From Rotaria sordida (Eukaryota; Rotifera; Eurotatoria; Philodinida; Philodinidae), in contig CAJNOL010000214.1 in the NCBI GenBank assembly GCA_905250125.1, forward strand, positions 1 to 64,000: DNA of 64,000 bases, written 5' to 3'. The position numbers and the translations under genes were made by a program. Shown here in pieces: positions 1 to 12,548 of the stretch. The notes under the pieces are model-generated. The model searched no databases and was not told the DNA's origin. It saw only the letters and a program-made list of their open reading frames with translations. Each line of letters starts with the position of its first letter. The first letter of the stretch is position 1.

Positions 1-1224
1 TTGGTTTTGCGTAAGTTATTTTATTGAAGAATTTGAAATATATTTTTGATAATTTTTAAAATAGAATACATGATCGTGATCCACGTTATTATGCTGATGG
101 CGAAGATGCTTTTTCTATGAGACGTGAACTTACATCACATAGTAAAGTATGTAAAAGAAATAAAATAAAAATACATATGTATTTGACTTTCTTTTTTTCT
201 TTTTCTTCTAGGCATAATGACAATCGATCGATCAGTATTATGTTTAGGATGATTTTCATTTGCTTATATACCGTGTGTTTATTTAACTAACAAATAAAAG
301 ATTTTTTTTTCCATTCTCAACAAATCATTATTCGTATATCCTTTTTTCAATCTATATAAACATATGTAAAGATATGCAAATCAAAGCTTTTGACGATATT
401 ACCTTTAGTTAGAGATGGAAAATGGTTTCTTTACTTGGTAGTTAATTTTCTATATCATTCATTTGGATATTGGATGACCTTGACAGTAGAAGAAAAAAAT
501 ATATCAAACGTTTGATTTAACATTTGAAATATGTAAATAGTTATTTATTATTAGATTCTTCTAAATATATGACTTCTAATGAACATATAATTTACTTCTA
601 TTGAATATACATATTAGGACCATTTTAAAATGATTTAGTCATTGAAACCATTGTGTTGTTATTTGTTGTTTTTATTTACATTGATGTCATTGAAATCATC
701 GTAAGGAATTCTTTTATTTTTTTGACGTCATTGTGTTGTTGTGCTAGTTTTCCGTTCTGTCTCGAGCATATGATGTACGTCATGTATGTATACGAACCGG
801 AAGAATGCAGATTAGTCTTTCCGCACTATTTTTGTTATTGTGTGTAGAGAAAAAAAAGAAAGTTCTTGCTGTCTCATTTTATTACGCTGTCTCTTGTGTT
901 TTTATTGTCTCTAGAATGATGCATTTATTTATAGTGACACTGATTGATTGATTATAGCTCAACAAAAAAAAAAAAAACCATATTGTCGTCTAAAAACCGT
1001 AATCATATAGTCTTGTCATTGTTTAGAAATAATAATTTTTCAATGTTGTGATAAAGAAAAAAAAAAAGCCATAAATTAATACACATACATACTTCACCTT
1101 TACACCAGAACAAAAAAACATGTTATGATAATGAAATCATGTGTAAGAAATATTCAATTAATTAATAATCGAAGATTAACATGTTTTGATTAGAAATATG
1201 CATGAAACTTTTTGATGCCACTTG
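1..1224. other. AT-rich spacer, no gene seen
   Basis: No reading frame here has a plausible start, codon pattern or recognisable motif. The sequence is AT-rich with A and T homopolymers. It leads into the left arm of the large fold-back element. Confidence 0.5.
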
Positions 1225-3085
1225 TAGAATCGATTATTTCTGGTATTAGTAATTTATGCTAACACTCCAAACATCCAACTTTTCAAGGACAACCAAAGTC
1301 AATCTCACTAACATCCATACTTCAATTAATTATGCTCACTAACACCCACTTTGTATGATTAATAGAAAAAAAAAATACACCTTCAACAAAGACGACCATC
1401 AAATCGATCCTTGCCACACTAACACGCACAGACACTCATGATCTATCTTTTGACCTGAATATGTGTCACTTCCGAATTACTTTTCATAATAAACTCTCTT
1501 CCGGAAATGTGAAAATAACCGAAAAATATCGACAAATATCTCTTAATACCCGATATGATCGTATAACATATTAGCCACATCTAACTTATATTCATTATAA
1601 TACCCACAAAAACATTCGAGTGTCTGCATACAATTAAAATAATTTTTGTAATGGATTGGTAGTCAACATGCCTTAAAGTACAAACAAAAAGATTTGAAAA
1701 TAAGAAAAAAACGACTGAAAACAACAAATACAAGATCTTAAACATGTAATAACGTTTGTTTGAATTTTCAAAATATGTTAGTAATACGTACTTTATATTG
1801 ATTAACATGATGAAGATAGAATTCATTCCATGTCATACAATACGGCACATCCCCTTATGTCTTTTATTTCGAAAATATCGACTAATATATAATAAAATTT
1901 TATTTACATCTACTTAAAATCTAATTTACACAGAAATATCCCAAAAAATATAGAGCTTATTTTACAATAGGAAAAGACTTTAGTTTGAAATTATTCTCAT
2001 ATGCTATTTCATTTGAAAATATATCTTCAAATAAGTAATAATACTGAAAATCATTTATCAGAATCAAAATGACACATTGTTAGTGTGCTATTCGTCCCTT
2101 CTATTTTAATGATTTACATCGATCAAGAATCATCATTATCGACTAAAACTTGTTCTGAAAAGTTTTTATTTCAAAGGTATGTAATAGCTGGGTTTTTTTT
2201 ATCATGAATCTTTTTTACATGTGCGGATGTTGGGTTTGAGTGTAGAGGAAGAGAAGACCTTCATCCTCACTCAATTAAAGTTTCTTCTTATTGTGAAATA
2301 AGCTCTATATTTTTTGGGATATTTCTATGTAAATTAGATTTTAAGTAGATGTAAATAAAATTTTTATTATATATTAGTCGATATTTTCGAAATAAAAGAC
2401 ATAAGGGGATGTGCTGTATTGTATGACATGGAATGAATTCTATCTTCATGATGTTAATCAATATAAAGTAGGTATTACTAACATATTTTGAAAATTCAAA
2501 CAAACGTTATTACATGTTTAAGATCTTGTATTTGTTGTTTTTAGTCGTTTTTTCTTATTTTCAAATCTTTTTGTTTGTACTTTAAGGCATGTTGACTACC
2601 AATCCATTACAAAAATTATTTTAATTGTATGCAGACAATCGAATGTTTTTGTGGGTATTATAATGAATATAAGTTAGGTGTGGCTAATATGTGATACTAT
2701 CATATCGGGTATTAGGAGATGTTTGTCGATATTTTTGGGTTATTTTCACATTTCCGGAAGAGAGTTTATTATGAAAAGTGATTCGGAAGTGACACATATT
2801 CAGGTCAAAAGACAGATCATGAGTGTCTGTGTATGTTAATGAGGACGGACTGGGTGTTAATGTATGATATAACCGGGATATTGGATGTTGGTGCGACGAG
2901 GATCGATTTGATGGTCTTTGTTGAAGGTGTATTTTTTTTCTATTAATCAGCTAGAGTGGGTGTTACTGAGTATAACTAATCGAAGTATGGGTGTTGATGA
3001 CATTGGTTTTTGTCGTTCCTGAAAACTTGAGTGTTTGAAGTGTTGGCATAAATTAAAAATACCTCCTCGTAATTGATCTTTGACA
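1225..3085. mobile_element. Giant fold-back (inverted-repeat) element, about 1.86 kb
   Basis: The left arm (about 1225-1977) and right arm (about 2280-3085) are reverse complements of each other over roughly 750 bases, around a spacer of about 300 bases. For example, the stretch at 1919-1975 reappears inverted at 2282-2345, and the stretch at 1640-1690 reappears inverted at 2570-2620. The arms carry repeated CTAACAYCCA-like units near their outer ends. Short reading frames in both arms are mirror images of each other and are not genes. I see no transposase and no clear target duplication, so this is a non-autonomous fold-back element or a large segmental palindrome. The outer limits are approximate because the match decays gradually. 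Confidence 0.85.
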
Positions 3086-4509
3086 AAATTAACGAGAAAA
3101 TGCATTATTACCCAGTGAAAGATATTCAAGAAAAAATCTCGATTATGTTTTGATTATCAACAGGTCAATTCGATTTTTTTTTAAATAGTTTTTTTCAAAA
3201 AAATTCGATAATTGCTTAGAAAAATAACCCTTCTTTCAAAATTATAATCGATTATACATTTCAAAATCGGTTGAAATCTTAATCATATCACATCTGATTG
3301 AGGATTTCTCAAGTGATTATAATTGACTAAATATGGTTGAACTAGATTGTATGATTGACAGCGAAAGCGAATGTTACCAGTTCATATAAATTTAAAGTAT
3401 TAGACCAAATAGATAAGCACGATGATGCTTTAGTTTGGATTAACTTATCTAATATTGAAAAATTATCTGTCTACCGATATTCATCCAAACTTTGTGTTCG
3501 ATTTTTAAAAACTTCTTATGACATTAGACTCAATTCATAATTACCTTACGTTTATTTGCTAATTTTAATAATATTCATCAAGAAGATGATGTACTTATTC
3601 TTTTAAATTTAATTGAATGAATTTGTTCAAAACTTGAATATAATTTATTAATATTGATCCGCAAATACAATCATTATAATATGCCTTTTTATTTTTTATT
3701 CGATTGTTAATAACAAAAACATACAGAAAAATGAATAAAAAAAAACGTCCTAATTATTTTAGTTAAATCATCATTGATCACATTCTAAAATAAAGAGACA
3801 GTATGAGTTCTGTTTCTAATAACCAATTCTTCACCTAAACGTGTCGTCCATTAGCATATAAAAAGAATGTACGAACGACAAATTCTACAAACAACTATCA
3901 ATTTCAATGCTTTTATACGCCATCTGAAGAAAAAAAATCGAAGAATTCTTCGAAAATCTTTTTCTTTTTAAACTATCAAAACGATTTTTTCAATCCAATG
4001 ACATATTATTACGATGTTTTTTCAATTCTAATGTGTTAGAACAACTCATACCGAATGACATTAAATGAATTATTTCTTCATCCATGAAATGTAAAACAAA
4101 TGTAGTCTATCTAACACGCGAGGCAAATTTTCCATTAATTGTTTTGTTTGTATGTTAAGATAGAAATATCTATTTTCTCATTCACATTTCCACTATCTGA
4201 AAATTAGTTTCATAGAACTTCAAAAAAAAATGTCTAACTGCTCTTTTATTTCAGTTAAAAATCTACAAATATTGCATCAGTTCAAGAATTGTCGATGAAA
4301 ATAAAGGATGTGTGCTAGGATGGCTATTTTCTCGCTCATGATTTTTTTGGCTTTTATCTATTTGAATCGTGTCATCGAGTGACTAGAAGTTTTTCCTATG
4401 ACTTAATTTTGCGCCATTTTAAAGTTTGGTTTTTCACCTCCACTCAGACTTCGAAATTTTTTTCTCAACTATCCTTACAAAAACATATTATTCATATGCA
4501 ATTTTGCAC
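3086..4509. other. AT-rich spacer, no gene seen
   Basis: Nothing recognisable. A 61-codon frame at 3355-3540 begins with TTG and has no family resemblance that I can see. Confidence 0.45.
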
Positions 4510-5105
4510 GCTGATGAAGAATATAATATACATATTTCGATTGGATTGAGTGTTGCATATGAAAACAGTATTTTACAGTTACATGGACTATAAAGTCATT
4601 TTCCCATATATTGGCCTATTTATGTATGAAAGCGTTGGTTTTTTTTTTCTGTCTAAAAGATGCCGACATGTGCAAAATGTTCGCTCTATATATTTCAAGT
4701 CGATTCAGTCTTGAAAACAATTGATTAGCAATCAAAATATTTTTTATACAATTAGAAATATTTCATAGAAAGCCAAAAGTCATCCTTTTGTACGATCTTT
4801 TGGCGCTACAAAATGGTTGAGTGTCAAAAGATCGTACAAAAGGATGAGTTTTGACTTTCTGTGAGATATTTCTAATTGTATAAAATATTTCGATTGCTAA
4901 TCGACCTTTTCAAAGACTAAATCGCCTTGAAACAAATAGAGCAAACATTTTTCACATGTAGGCATCTTTTAGGTAGAAAAAAAACAAATGTTTTTATACA
5001 TAAATAGGTCAATAAATGAGGAAACGGCTTTCTAGCCTATTCAGTGATAAAATGCTGTTTTTATATGCAAAACTCAATTTAATCGAAATATATACAAGTG
5101 TTTAC
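4510..5105. mobile_element. Fold-back element, about 600 bp
   Basis: A long palindrome with arms of roughly 290 bases folds about a short centre at 4804-4823. Matching landmarks include the GTACGATCTTTTG / CAAAAGATCGTAC pair flanking the centre, the mirrored TACAATTAGAAATAT blocks at about 4748 and 4867, and the mirrored ATATTTCGATT blocks at about 4532 and 5085. The right arm runs up to the transposase relic that follows, so the two may once have belonged to one element. No coding capacity of its own. Confidence 0.8.
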
Positions 5106-5164
5106 AAAAAAGCTTACACAACTTCTTCTATCGATATCATCTTCTATATAAATGTTTTCTGAAT

Positions 5165-5700
5165 TGTTTTATACTGTGGCGGATAGCTCACGACGAGTAC
5201 TATACGACACCATAATTTGATATTCCATCTGTTCACTTGTAGAAAAAACATGAGATAAACATTTCTTTTTCTTGAACGCAACAAAAATATTTATAATCGA
5301 AATTTCAACATTTTTGACTTTTTCATCTGAAAAATGTTGGTTAAATAGGAGCACTCTTTAAACGTTTCGTATAGGAGTTGATAGCCTACAACGAGTTATA
5401 TCGAGTATCATCATAGTTCAATATTTTATTCGTTCACCTTTACAATCAATAAGAGATAAATGTCTTTTTTTTTCATAGACATCACACAATTTTTACAACA
5501 TTAATATCAATATTCCTGAATTCTTCAGCTGAAAAAAGTTCGAATCCTTTAGTATTTACAAGTTTTCTTTTTTTCACGTTGCGTTCTACTACCGACCATA
5601 TGTTCTCGATCAAATTTGCGTCCGAGCTGTTAAATGACCAATCTATCAACTGTGGTACATTTTCGATAAATCTTCTTTTATTTCGCTATTGAAAAGGAAC
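5165..5700 (-). mobile_element. Tc1/IS630-type transposase relic with a duplicated tail
   Basis: Reading the minus strand from about 5674 down to a TGA at 5482-5484 gives a C-terminal transposase segment containing DWSFNSSDANLIENIW. This matches the conserved D-W-x-x-x-S-x-D-x-N-x-I-E-N-x-W block near the third catalytic residue of Tc1/mariner-IS630 DDE/D transposases. The remainder of the protein is missing. The frame at 5169-5354 (minus) resembles the tail of that segment again (LFNQHFSDEKVKNV beside ELFSAEEFRNIDIN), which suggests a tandem duplication of the last 180 bases or so. The copy is dead. It sits next to a fold-back element that could have been mobilised by related enzymes. Confidence 0.7.
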
Positions 5701-6060
5701 GAAATCATATTTCTATATATACAGCGTGTAGTATATATATCGAGGATTTATCCCTCAGAAAATGACTTTTGTAATTCCTTATAATAGTAGAGAAAAAGCT
5801 TTTAAAGAGGAAATTAATTTTGTGTAAGTTTTGTTTTGCAAACACCTGCAGCATTAAATGTAGAAATTGTTTCTAAACAAATTAGACTCACATGTATTTT
5901 CGACAATACAAACTGCTCAATTATCCGTGCTAAGCGAGAGTCAACAAAAAAATTTAAGAGAAATAAAATTTTATTTGATTTCACAGTTCTTAGAAACATT
6001 CATTATCCATATATATCTTCTTCGATTCTAGAATACGCATTGAGGAACACAAAAATCTGA

Positions 6061-8980
6061 GGATGTTTAGTTAGATAACTCATAGTTCAGCGGCACTCAC
6101 ATAATAAATGATCACTTTCTTTGCCATTTTACCCCGCTACATCTGAGGTGATGTAAACTCTCTCAGTTTTGTGCAAACAAGTAAGTTTTGTTTTAAGAAG
6201 TACAGTGAACATTTTGGTAGAGTAACACATTCTATATCAAATCAATACAAAGTCAGGTTTCAAAACTGTTCTCAGAGACATTTATCAGTAATAGATTATA
6301 ATAATATCGTCAATCATGTTGTAATTAATGTAATGAGTTGAAATATGAACTGAGAACATCCTTCAAAAATTTATATGAAAATGAAATCTCAAACACTAGG
6401 AGAAATGTCCATGAAGGACATCACTATCGTCAATGAATAATATTTTATCCGTTCTTGTGATTTAACAGTGGTAGCGTGTATAGAATCACTTCTGATTTTC
6501 TTCAAACTGAACCAGTTCTATCACTGACAGTTACACTAAATATCCACTAGCAAGTTCTACAACAATGAAATATTTATTCACTGTTATTCGTTTCTTTTCA
6601 TATAATTAATAAAGCACATAGACAAACCATCCATTCATTTGCTCCATCTGCATATCTCAATAAAAAAACAACACGCCTTTGAATCACAATGACAAAAGAC
6701 ATAGCACACTATTCCTACTACAATCAATATATTCAATGAGAAAGAAAAATAAATCACGAAGTCTTGCATTATTTTCAGTCATTTGAGCATGAAGTAAGTT
6801 TGATCGCCAATGTTTTATTATTCACCATGTCATTAGTATTTTTTGCACTAGCACAATTTGTGTTAGCACAATCTTTATTCATTGTATCTAAATTTCGTTT
6901 TCACTTAGATCAAGTTTTTACGGATGAGAAACAGACACCCAATGATGGTAAACAACGATCTTCCTGTTGACTGACACTAAAAAAATAAAACGAATAACTC
7001 TAATCGCAACCTATTTAATTAGTGCATGAAGATATATTAATTAGTTTATCTTTTCCACCTCCTTTGTCAATCGAACTCTCTACAACACACATATTTTTGC
7101 TGATTATCTTGCTTTCAACATCGATAGTATACTACTACTAACTGTACGACATAACTGTTAATATATATCTATTTTTTTCACACTCCCAATGCTAGTGGGT
7201 CCTATGAAATAAGTCGCTTCGATCTTCTCTCCTCTACATATCACTAAGAATGGATAACATGAGATAAGTTGACTCGTTTCATAAGATAACTTAACTCGTT
7301 TCATGACATACACTACTTCAGATTTTATTTGGTTTTTATGTCGCTGACGGTTGTTGCCCATTAGTTAAGTCATCTTATATTTTGTGAAAGCATGCATGAT
7401 CATATAAAAGTTTTCATCTGGAAGCTTTCTTGTTCTGCTCATTCTTGGCATACTATAACTCATTAAAACCTATGCTATATATTAGGGCATTGATTTTATT
7501 TGGTGAGTCAATCTTTTAGAATACTTAGCGTTCAATTACAGATTTCGTTCATCTTTAAAACTTCGAAGATTTGCCGAAAATTGTTGGAATTTTATTTTTC
7601 GACTTGGTTTCAATCTATTTGTATCTGTAATAATAGCAAAAGTAACAATACTTAATATGGATCATTTCAGCTGTTCTTTACATTGTCGATATGATTAGTC
7701 GTACTCACTTGTTAGAAATATTGTACTTTTCATGCAGATATTATTGAAGGTCTTTTGGTGTGATTGATAAATGTCCAATATTTTTTGCTTCATGTATCAA
7801 CGTCGATAGTAGAAAATCAATGTCTTGGGTCTTCGTGAGTATACTTTTTTCTCATGAAAAATAAGACTGTTAATAATACTCGTGTTATTGTAATACGTTG
7901 CAACCGTTTTTTCTTTTTTCTGATGTTCACAAGAAGTAATAGTTTATCATAAGAACCTTTTCCAAGCTGATAAGTTTGTTACGAATTCATTTTGTCAAAG
8001 ATGCGGATTAATCCATCAATTAATCCTAAGGATACTGTGTAAGCATCTCGGAATACAAATAAAACTATAATAGTTATGATACCTTCATCGACAAAATGTT
8101 TTAAACACTTTTGAATAGAATGATGTACTGTCTAATAAAACTATGAAATGTTTAAAGTATCGTAGGTTTTGCTTCTTTATATGTGTGAATTATCTAAATA
8201 AACCATATTAAATATTGGATTTCATGCATTTGATATTGATTGAGTAAACATTACCACGGTCTTGTATCAGTAAAATAAATGATATTGCCATGTACTTGTA
8301 AAAGTAGATTTCAATAGCAAAAAGTTCTCGAACGAAGAGAATCGTGCTGGGAATTTTTGTCTCATGAACAAGATGTCGCATGGAAAAATCGTGATAGACA
8401 ATATTTTGCAATATTTACTGTACAATATATTTGTACATCATCAATTAATTTTAGTAGAAATTAATGATTGAAAGTGAAGAAAAATAAAGAGAAAATACTG
8501 TAGTGTCTAAAAGAAAGTTGGAATCTGAATTGAAAAAGGATTGACACGTTTACAAAGCTCATAAAAAATTTTCTACAAATATATTCGCAGAAATCTAGCC
8601 AAAAAATTCTGTTAGACTATGTTACAAAAGGATAGTTTCCAAGAAACATACAAAACATATACAACGTCCCAGAAAACTTACATTTCGTTGAGAGAATCTG
8701 AAAGACTTTCATACAAAAGAGTCTTCTAGTTTGTGCAGATGATAGCACACGAGAGCGCTAAAACTTAATTTGATTCGTGGATAGGTGCGCGTTGAACTTT
8801 GAACACTGTCGGGTTTGTATCAGATTCTTTTTTTCTAATAGAATCTATCGCTCTCTATTTACTTTTTCACGACTAATGCAAAAATCAATGTGTCATAAAG
8901 CTATTGGTTCACATTATCTATAAACACCGTACCAGTAGTGTAAATAATTTTGAAACGATTAAATAACTTATCGTTCTTCT
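6061..8980. other. Long AT-rich spacer with one possible orphan exon
   Basis: No supported gene. The only item of note is a 68-codon frame at 6764-6970 (+), preceded by a TTTTCAG-type acceptor at about 6778. It encodes one strongly hydrophobic stretch and then a short charged tail ending in TGA. It could be a terminal exon or a pseudogene scrap of a membrane protein, but I recognise no family and no upstream exon. Confidence 0.35.
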
Positions 8981-8984
8981 ATGC

Positions 8985-9666
8985 TAGGTTGAAAAAAATA
9001 TTATTTCAGGGGAGTAGCGCTATGATTTCAGAGAGCATTTGTAATGAATTTTATACCAAATGGAAGCTCATGAAAATGGGATTTAGGAGCCTAATTAGCC
9101 ATTCATTATATGAGAATCAGTTATAGAATTGCGAAAAATTTCAAATTTTAGATACATATTAGGACATTTCCACGAATAGTCAACTACTAAAACATCAGGT
9201 TTTTTCACCTTTTACACTTTATAGAGCTGGGCGTGCTAATTATTTTGGTAAAAAAAACGTTTACTTTGATCAATAAATAATAATGCTAGAGTCACAATGC
9301 TGATAATCTCAAGCTGCTATGACTGATGGAGCTGATACGTTTATGAGTATTTTGACTCTAGCATCGTTATTTATTGATCAAAGTAAACATTTTTTTTGTT
9401 ACCAAAATGATCAGCGAAGCGAGCTCTATAAAGTGTGAAAGGCGAAAAAAATCTGATGTTTTAGTGGTTGACTATCTGTAGAAACGTCCTAATATGTGTT
9501 TAAAGTTTGAAATTTTTCGCAGTTCTATAGCCCATTTTTGTATAATCAATAGTCAATTAGACTCCTAAATCCCATTTTCATGAGTTTCCATTTGGTACAA
9601 AATTCATTGCAAATGCTATTTGAAATCATAGCGCTATCCCCTTAGAATAATATTTTTTCCAACCTA
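8985..9666. mobile_element. Fold-back MITE with terminal repeats and ATGC target duplication
   Basis: The element starts TAGGTTG and ends CAACCTA. It is flanked on both sides by ATGC (8981-8984 and 9667-9670), a plausible 4-bp target-site duplication. The arms, 8985-about 9290 and about 9360-9666, are reverse complements over some 300 bases and include the mirrored AGCGCTATGATTTCA / TGAAATCATAGCGCT pair. The loop of about 70 bases carries no frame. Both ends and the duplication are visible, so the boundaries are well supported. Confidence 0.88.
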
Positions 9667-9694
9667 ATGCAATATGCACAAACCCATCCCAGGT

Positions 9695-9850
9695 CGAACA
9701 AGCACGATCGTAAGCGGTTATATAGGGAGAAATACGACGATTTACATGATCCAGTATTGCGGTCGTTTATCTCCGCATACAATCACAATGATATACGATC
9801 GTAATACTGGACTATGTAAACCACTAAAATACGACTGTTTACGATCGTAT
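9695..9850. repeat. GC-richer hairpin region with repeated ACGATCGTA
   Basis: ACGATCGTA occurs three times (about 9701, 9795 and 9850), and GTATTGCGGTCG is mirrored by a segment ending in CAGTATTACGATCG. The segment about 9738-9775 is partly the reverse complement of about 9790-9825, so it can form an imperfect hairpin. The 78-codon frame across it (9674-9910) is a by-product of this repeat structure. Confidence 0.6.
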
Positions 9851-9920
9851 AGGGATCATATACTGTTGTTTACAGATGTATACGAAGTCCGTAATCGTCG
9901 ACGTGAGTAGATAATTTAAA

Positions 9921-10060
9921 GAACTATGCCAAATAAGAAATAGTTTCAGAGATTTAGAAAAGTTCTATCTCGCACCAATTTTTTCTGTGAAGGACCATGA
10001 CAGATAAAAAATGGCTCCAGAGGTTTAGAAGAGCTTTATTTCGTGCCATTTTTTTAATGC
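9921..10060. repeat. Two-copy tandem repeat, about 70 bp units
   Basis: Copy one (about 9921-9993) and copy two (about 9994-10060) align along their whole length. They share the cores TTTAGAAAAGTTCTAT / TTTAGAAGAGCTTTAT and the end GCACCAATTTTTT / GTGCCATTTTTTT. The copies have diverged by roughly a quarter of their bases, so the duplication is old. Confidence 0.6.
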
Positions 10061-11099
10061 TTAACTTCTTTTACAAAAGCGGTTCTAGCGCAAACCGCCT
10101 GAACTGCACTGGAAACAAAAGGCGCCAAGCGGATCCTCTGGATTTCACTGGACTTTAATACACCTTTGCAGTATCATCTAAATCCAGGAAATCCCATTAA
10201 AAGCTACATAAACTTATAGGTTTCGTATGAAAACTCTTCCAAATTTCGCAATAGAAAAAGCTTCGTAGTGAACCTCTTCAAAGTACTGTGGTTAGAATGT
10301 TTCGTACTAAACTATTTTCTTTCCGGCTCTCCATAGTAGAGATCACTGTTCATTAACCAAAAACACGACCAATCTGAATCGTTCCTATTTTCATCTTTGT
10401 ACCTTTCATTCGTCTCCCAATCGCGTTGGCATACTTCATTAGTGCATTTACACTTTATATTTTTTCATGTACAGTTACATTTGAGCGCACTATGAAAACC
10501 ATCGATTATATCGTCATCAAAATTTTTCGCTAAAACTTTGAAATCTCAGCATATTCCTAGCAGAAACAGAGGTTCTACCAGTTAATAGCTATGCCTGTTT
10601 GAATTTCATGAATCACTATAATCATGGCTTCACAACAGCTTTTAGGACGTCGACTATTTGAGCACATTAATCTAAGAATTTGCTAAATCTTTTCATATGA
10701 TAGAATATTTCTTTAGCAGGCAGATTTAAGCTATCAAAAAATCTTCCTTTTCATCTCAATTGGCGTTCATCGCGCTCAAATTACCTTAATATAAGAGTTT
10801 AGATATAGATATACGGGTTAAATATAGAAATGTACATTAGATAAAGAAAAAAGCAGTACGATACAGAACTAAGAGGTTCAGGATAGAAATAAGATGTCAG
10901 ATATAGAATTAATCAGCGCTACTAGACTAAGTGTGTTGAATGAACTGCTGTTTAGCTGACTAGAACCATTTTTGAAAGAAGAAAAAAAAGGTTCGAGATA
11001 GAACCAGATTGTGCTCGAAACTTGAAAGGTCCTTAAAATGGTACCCAAATCTAGAATCTTTTAAGGTTCAGTATGGCATCTTTTTCTTTAGAGAGCAGA

Positions 11100-11645
11100 C
11101 AGTGGTGTAGCCAGAGGTACAACCATCGGACCATTGTTCATGGATTTCTTTGAAATGATACCATTTGCTCAATCCCGACAACTCTTGACATGCATACATG
11201 TACAAAGACCTAAGTGATGTCATTTTAATACATTTTATCTTTATGTGATCTAACCAAGTGATCCAGAAAGATCAACTGACTAAGTTTTCAGTAAACCGAT
11301 GCTCATAATGACGACGATTTAATGGTACTTTTTTGCTAAAATACTCGTTATTCTACTTAAATTCGCTAGTGGTTCTATTTGTGCTTATTCATGCTTTTTG
11401 ACGTAATATATTCAAATATTTGAAAGTTGAAGAGTACATTTGTGAAACTACAAAAAAGGTGAACGAGCTAGTCTCTTAGTTGAGAGTAACGAATTTCTCT
11501 TCAACAGACATCAGTTTTTGTAATGGTAATAAGTTTTAAAAAAACCTGTAGCCCAATTGATGTTTAATTGTCCAACGCTGCCCACTCCTCAAAATAAGTT
11601 AGCAGGGGAACGGTTCATGACTTAAAAATCCTGGCTACACCATTG
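11100..11645. mobile_element. hAT-like non-autonomous element
   Basis: The left end CAGTGGTGTAGCCAG (11100-11114) is mirrored by the right end CTGGCTACACCATTG (11631-11645) with a single mismatch. CAGTGGTG-type ends are typical of hAT superfamily elements, which make 8-bp target duplications. The 8 bases on either side share only part of their sequence (both end in CAGA), so the duplication is decayed or absent. No transposase frame is present inside. Confidence 0.65.
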
Positions 11646-11842
11646 GTCACAGAGATCATCATGCGAACTATTACTTTCAAATCATGAGTTGTTAGTATTT
11701 TTGAGCACTTTGAAAGAAAACTCTGCGATGTTGTCATAGTTTCTTAATAAAGTTAGAGTGATAATACATCATATCTTCTTATAAGCGCATAGTAATGTGC
11801 CGATTCAATAATCTACGTAAATTTTGCAGAGTTTTTAATACC

Positions 11843-12400
11843 AGATTGACGGAAAACATCGAAAGAAAAAACACCGACAAGAAAAATGTCGAAAAAAATG
11901 CAAGAAAATATAGAAACGAAAGATAGAGAAGATGAAAACATCGAAAGGAAAGATGTTCGCAGCATACTTATTTGATTCGTCCCATCTATCATAGTTTCTC
12001 GTCAAATCAACTCAACGTTCTTAAACTATAGCATTTATAACCATTCCTTGAGAAAGTAAACTTAACAACTCCCTATAATTGTAATGGTAGATGCCGATAC
12101 CCTCGTCGGGCATATTAAGTCATCAATGATAAAGGTGTGGATGTGGCGTCCACTGTTACAGTCACAGTGACTTTTTAGTGTATTTCCTCAAAAAATGACT
12201 ATATATACCAGAGTTTAAGAAAGTTAAATTGATTTGACGAGAAACTACAATAGATGGGACGATTCAAATAAGTATTCTACGAACATCTTTTCTTTCAACA
12301 TTTCTTCTTTCGATGTTTTCATATTTCCTGTTTTCCTTTTCTATATTTTCCTAAGTTTTTTTGATATTTTCCTTTTCAGCGTTTTCCACCAAATCCAATA
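11843..12400. mobile_element. Fold-back element, arms about 200 bp
   Basis: The left arm (about 11843-12050) and right arm (about 12185-12400) are reverse complements. The clearest block is GTTTCTCGTCAAATCAA at 11996 against TTGATTTGACGAGAAAC at 12229, followed outward by mirrored CGTCCCATCTAT and GAAAACATCGAAAG blocks. The outer part of each arm is a purine-rich/pyrimidine-rich repeat based on GAAAACATCGAAAG. The 88-codon frame at 12234-12500 is the translation of the right arm and is not a gene. Confidence 0.75.
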
Positions 12401-12548
12401 TCTCATTATAACTGGTTCGAAATATATTAACATATGTAAAATAAAGTATTACAATCACCACTTCCAACAAAATTCATTACTTAAAATAGGGAAAAGTTAG
12501 ATCCACTTATGAGTACACTATTTCCAAACAGATACAAGTTGCGGAATA

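Noticed and set aside
1581-2503. Two minus-strand frames of 81 and 71 codons
   Set aside because: They are the translations of the two arms of the fold-back element, not genes.
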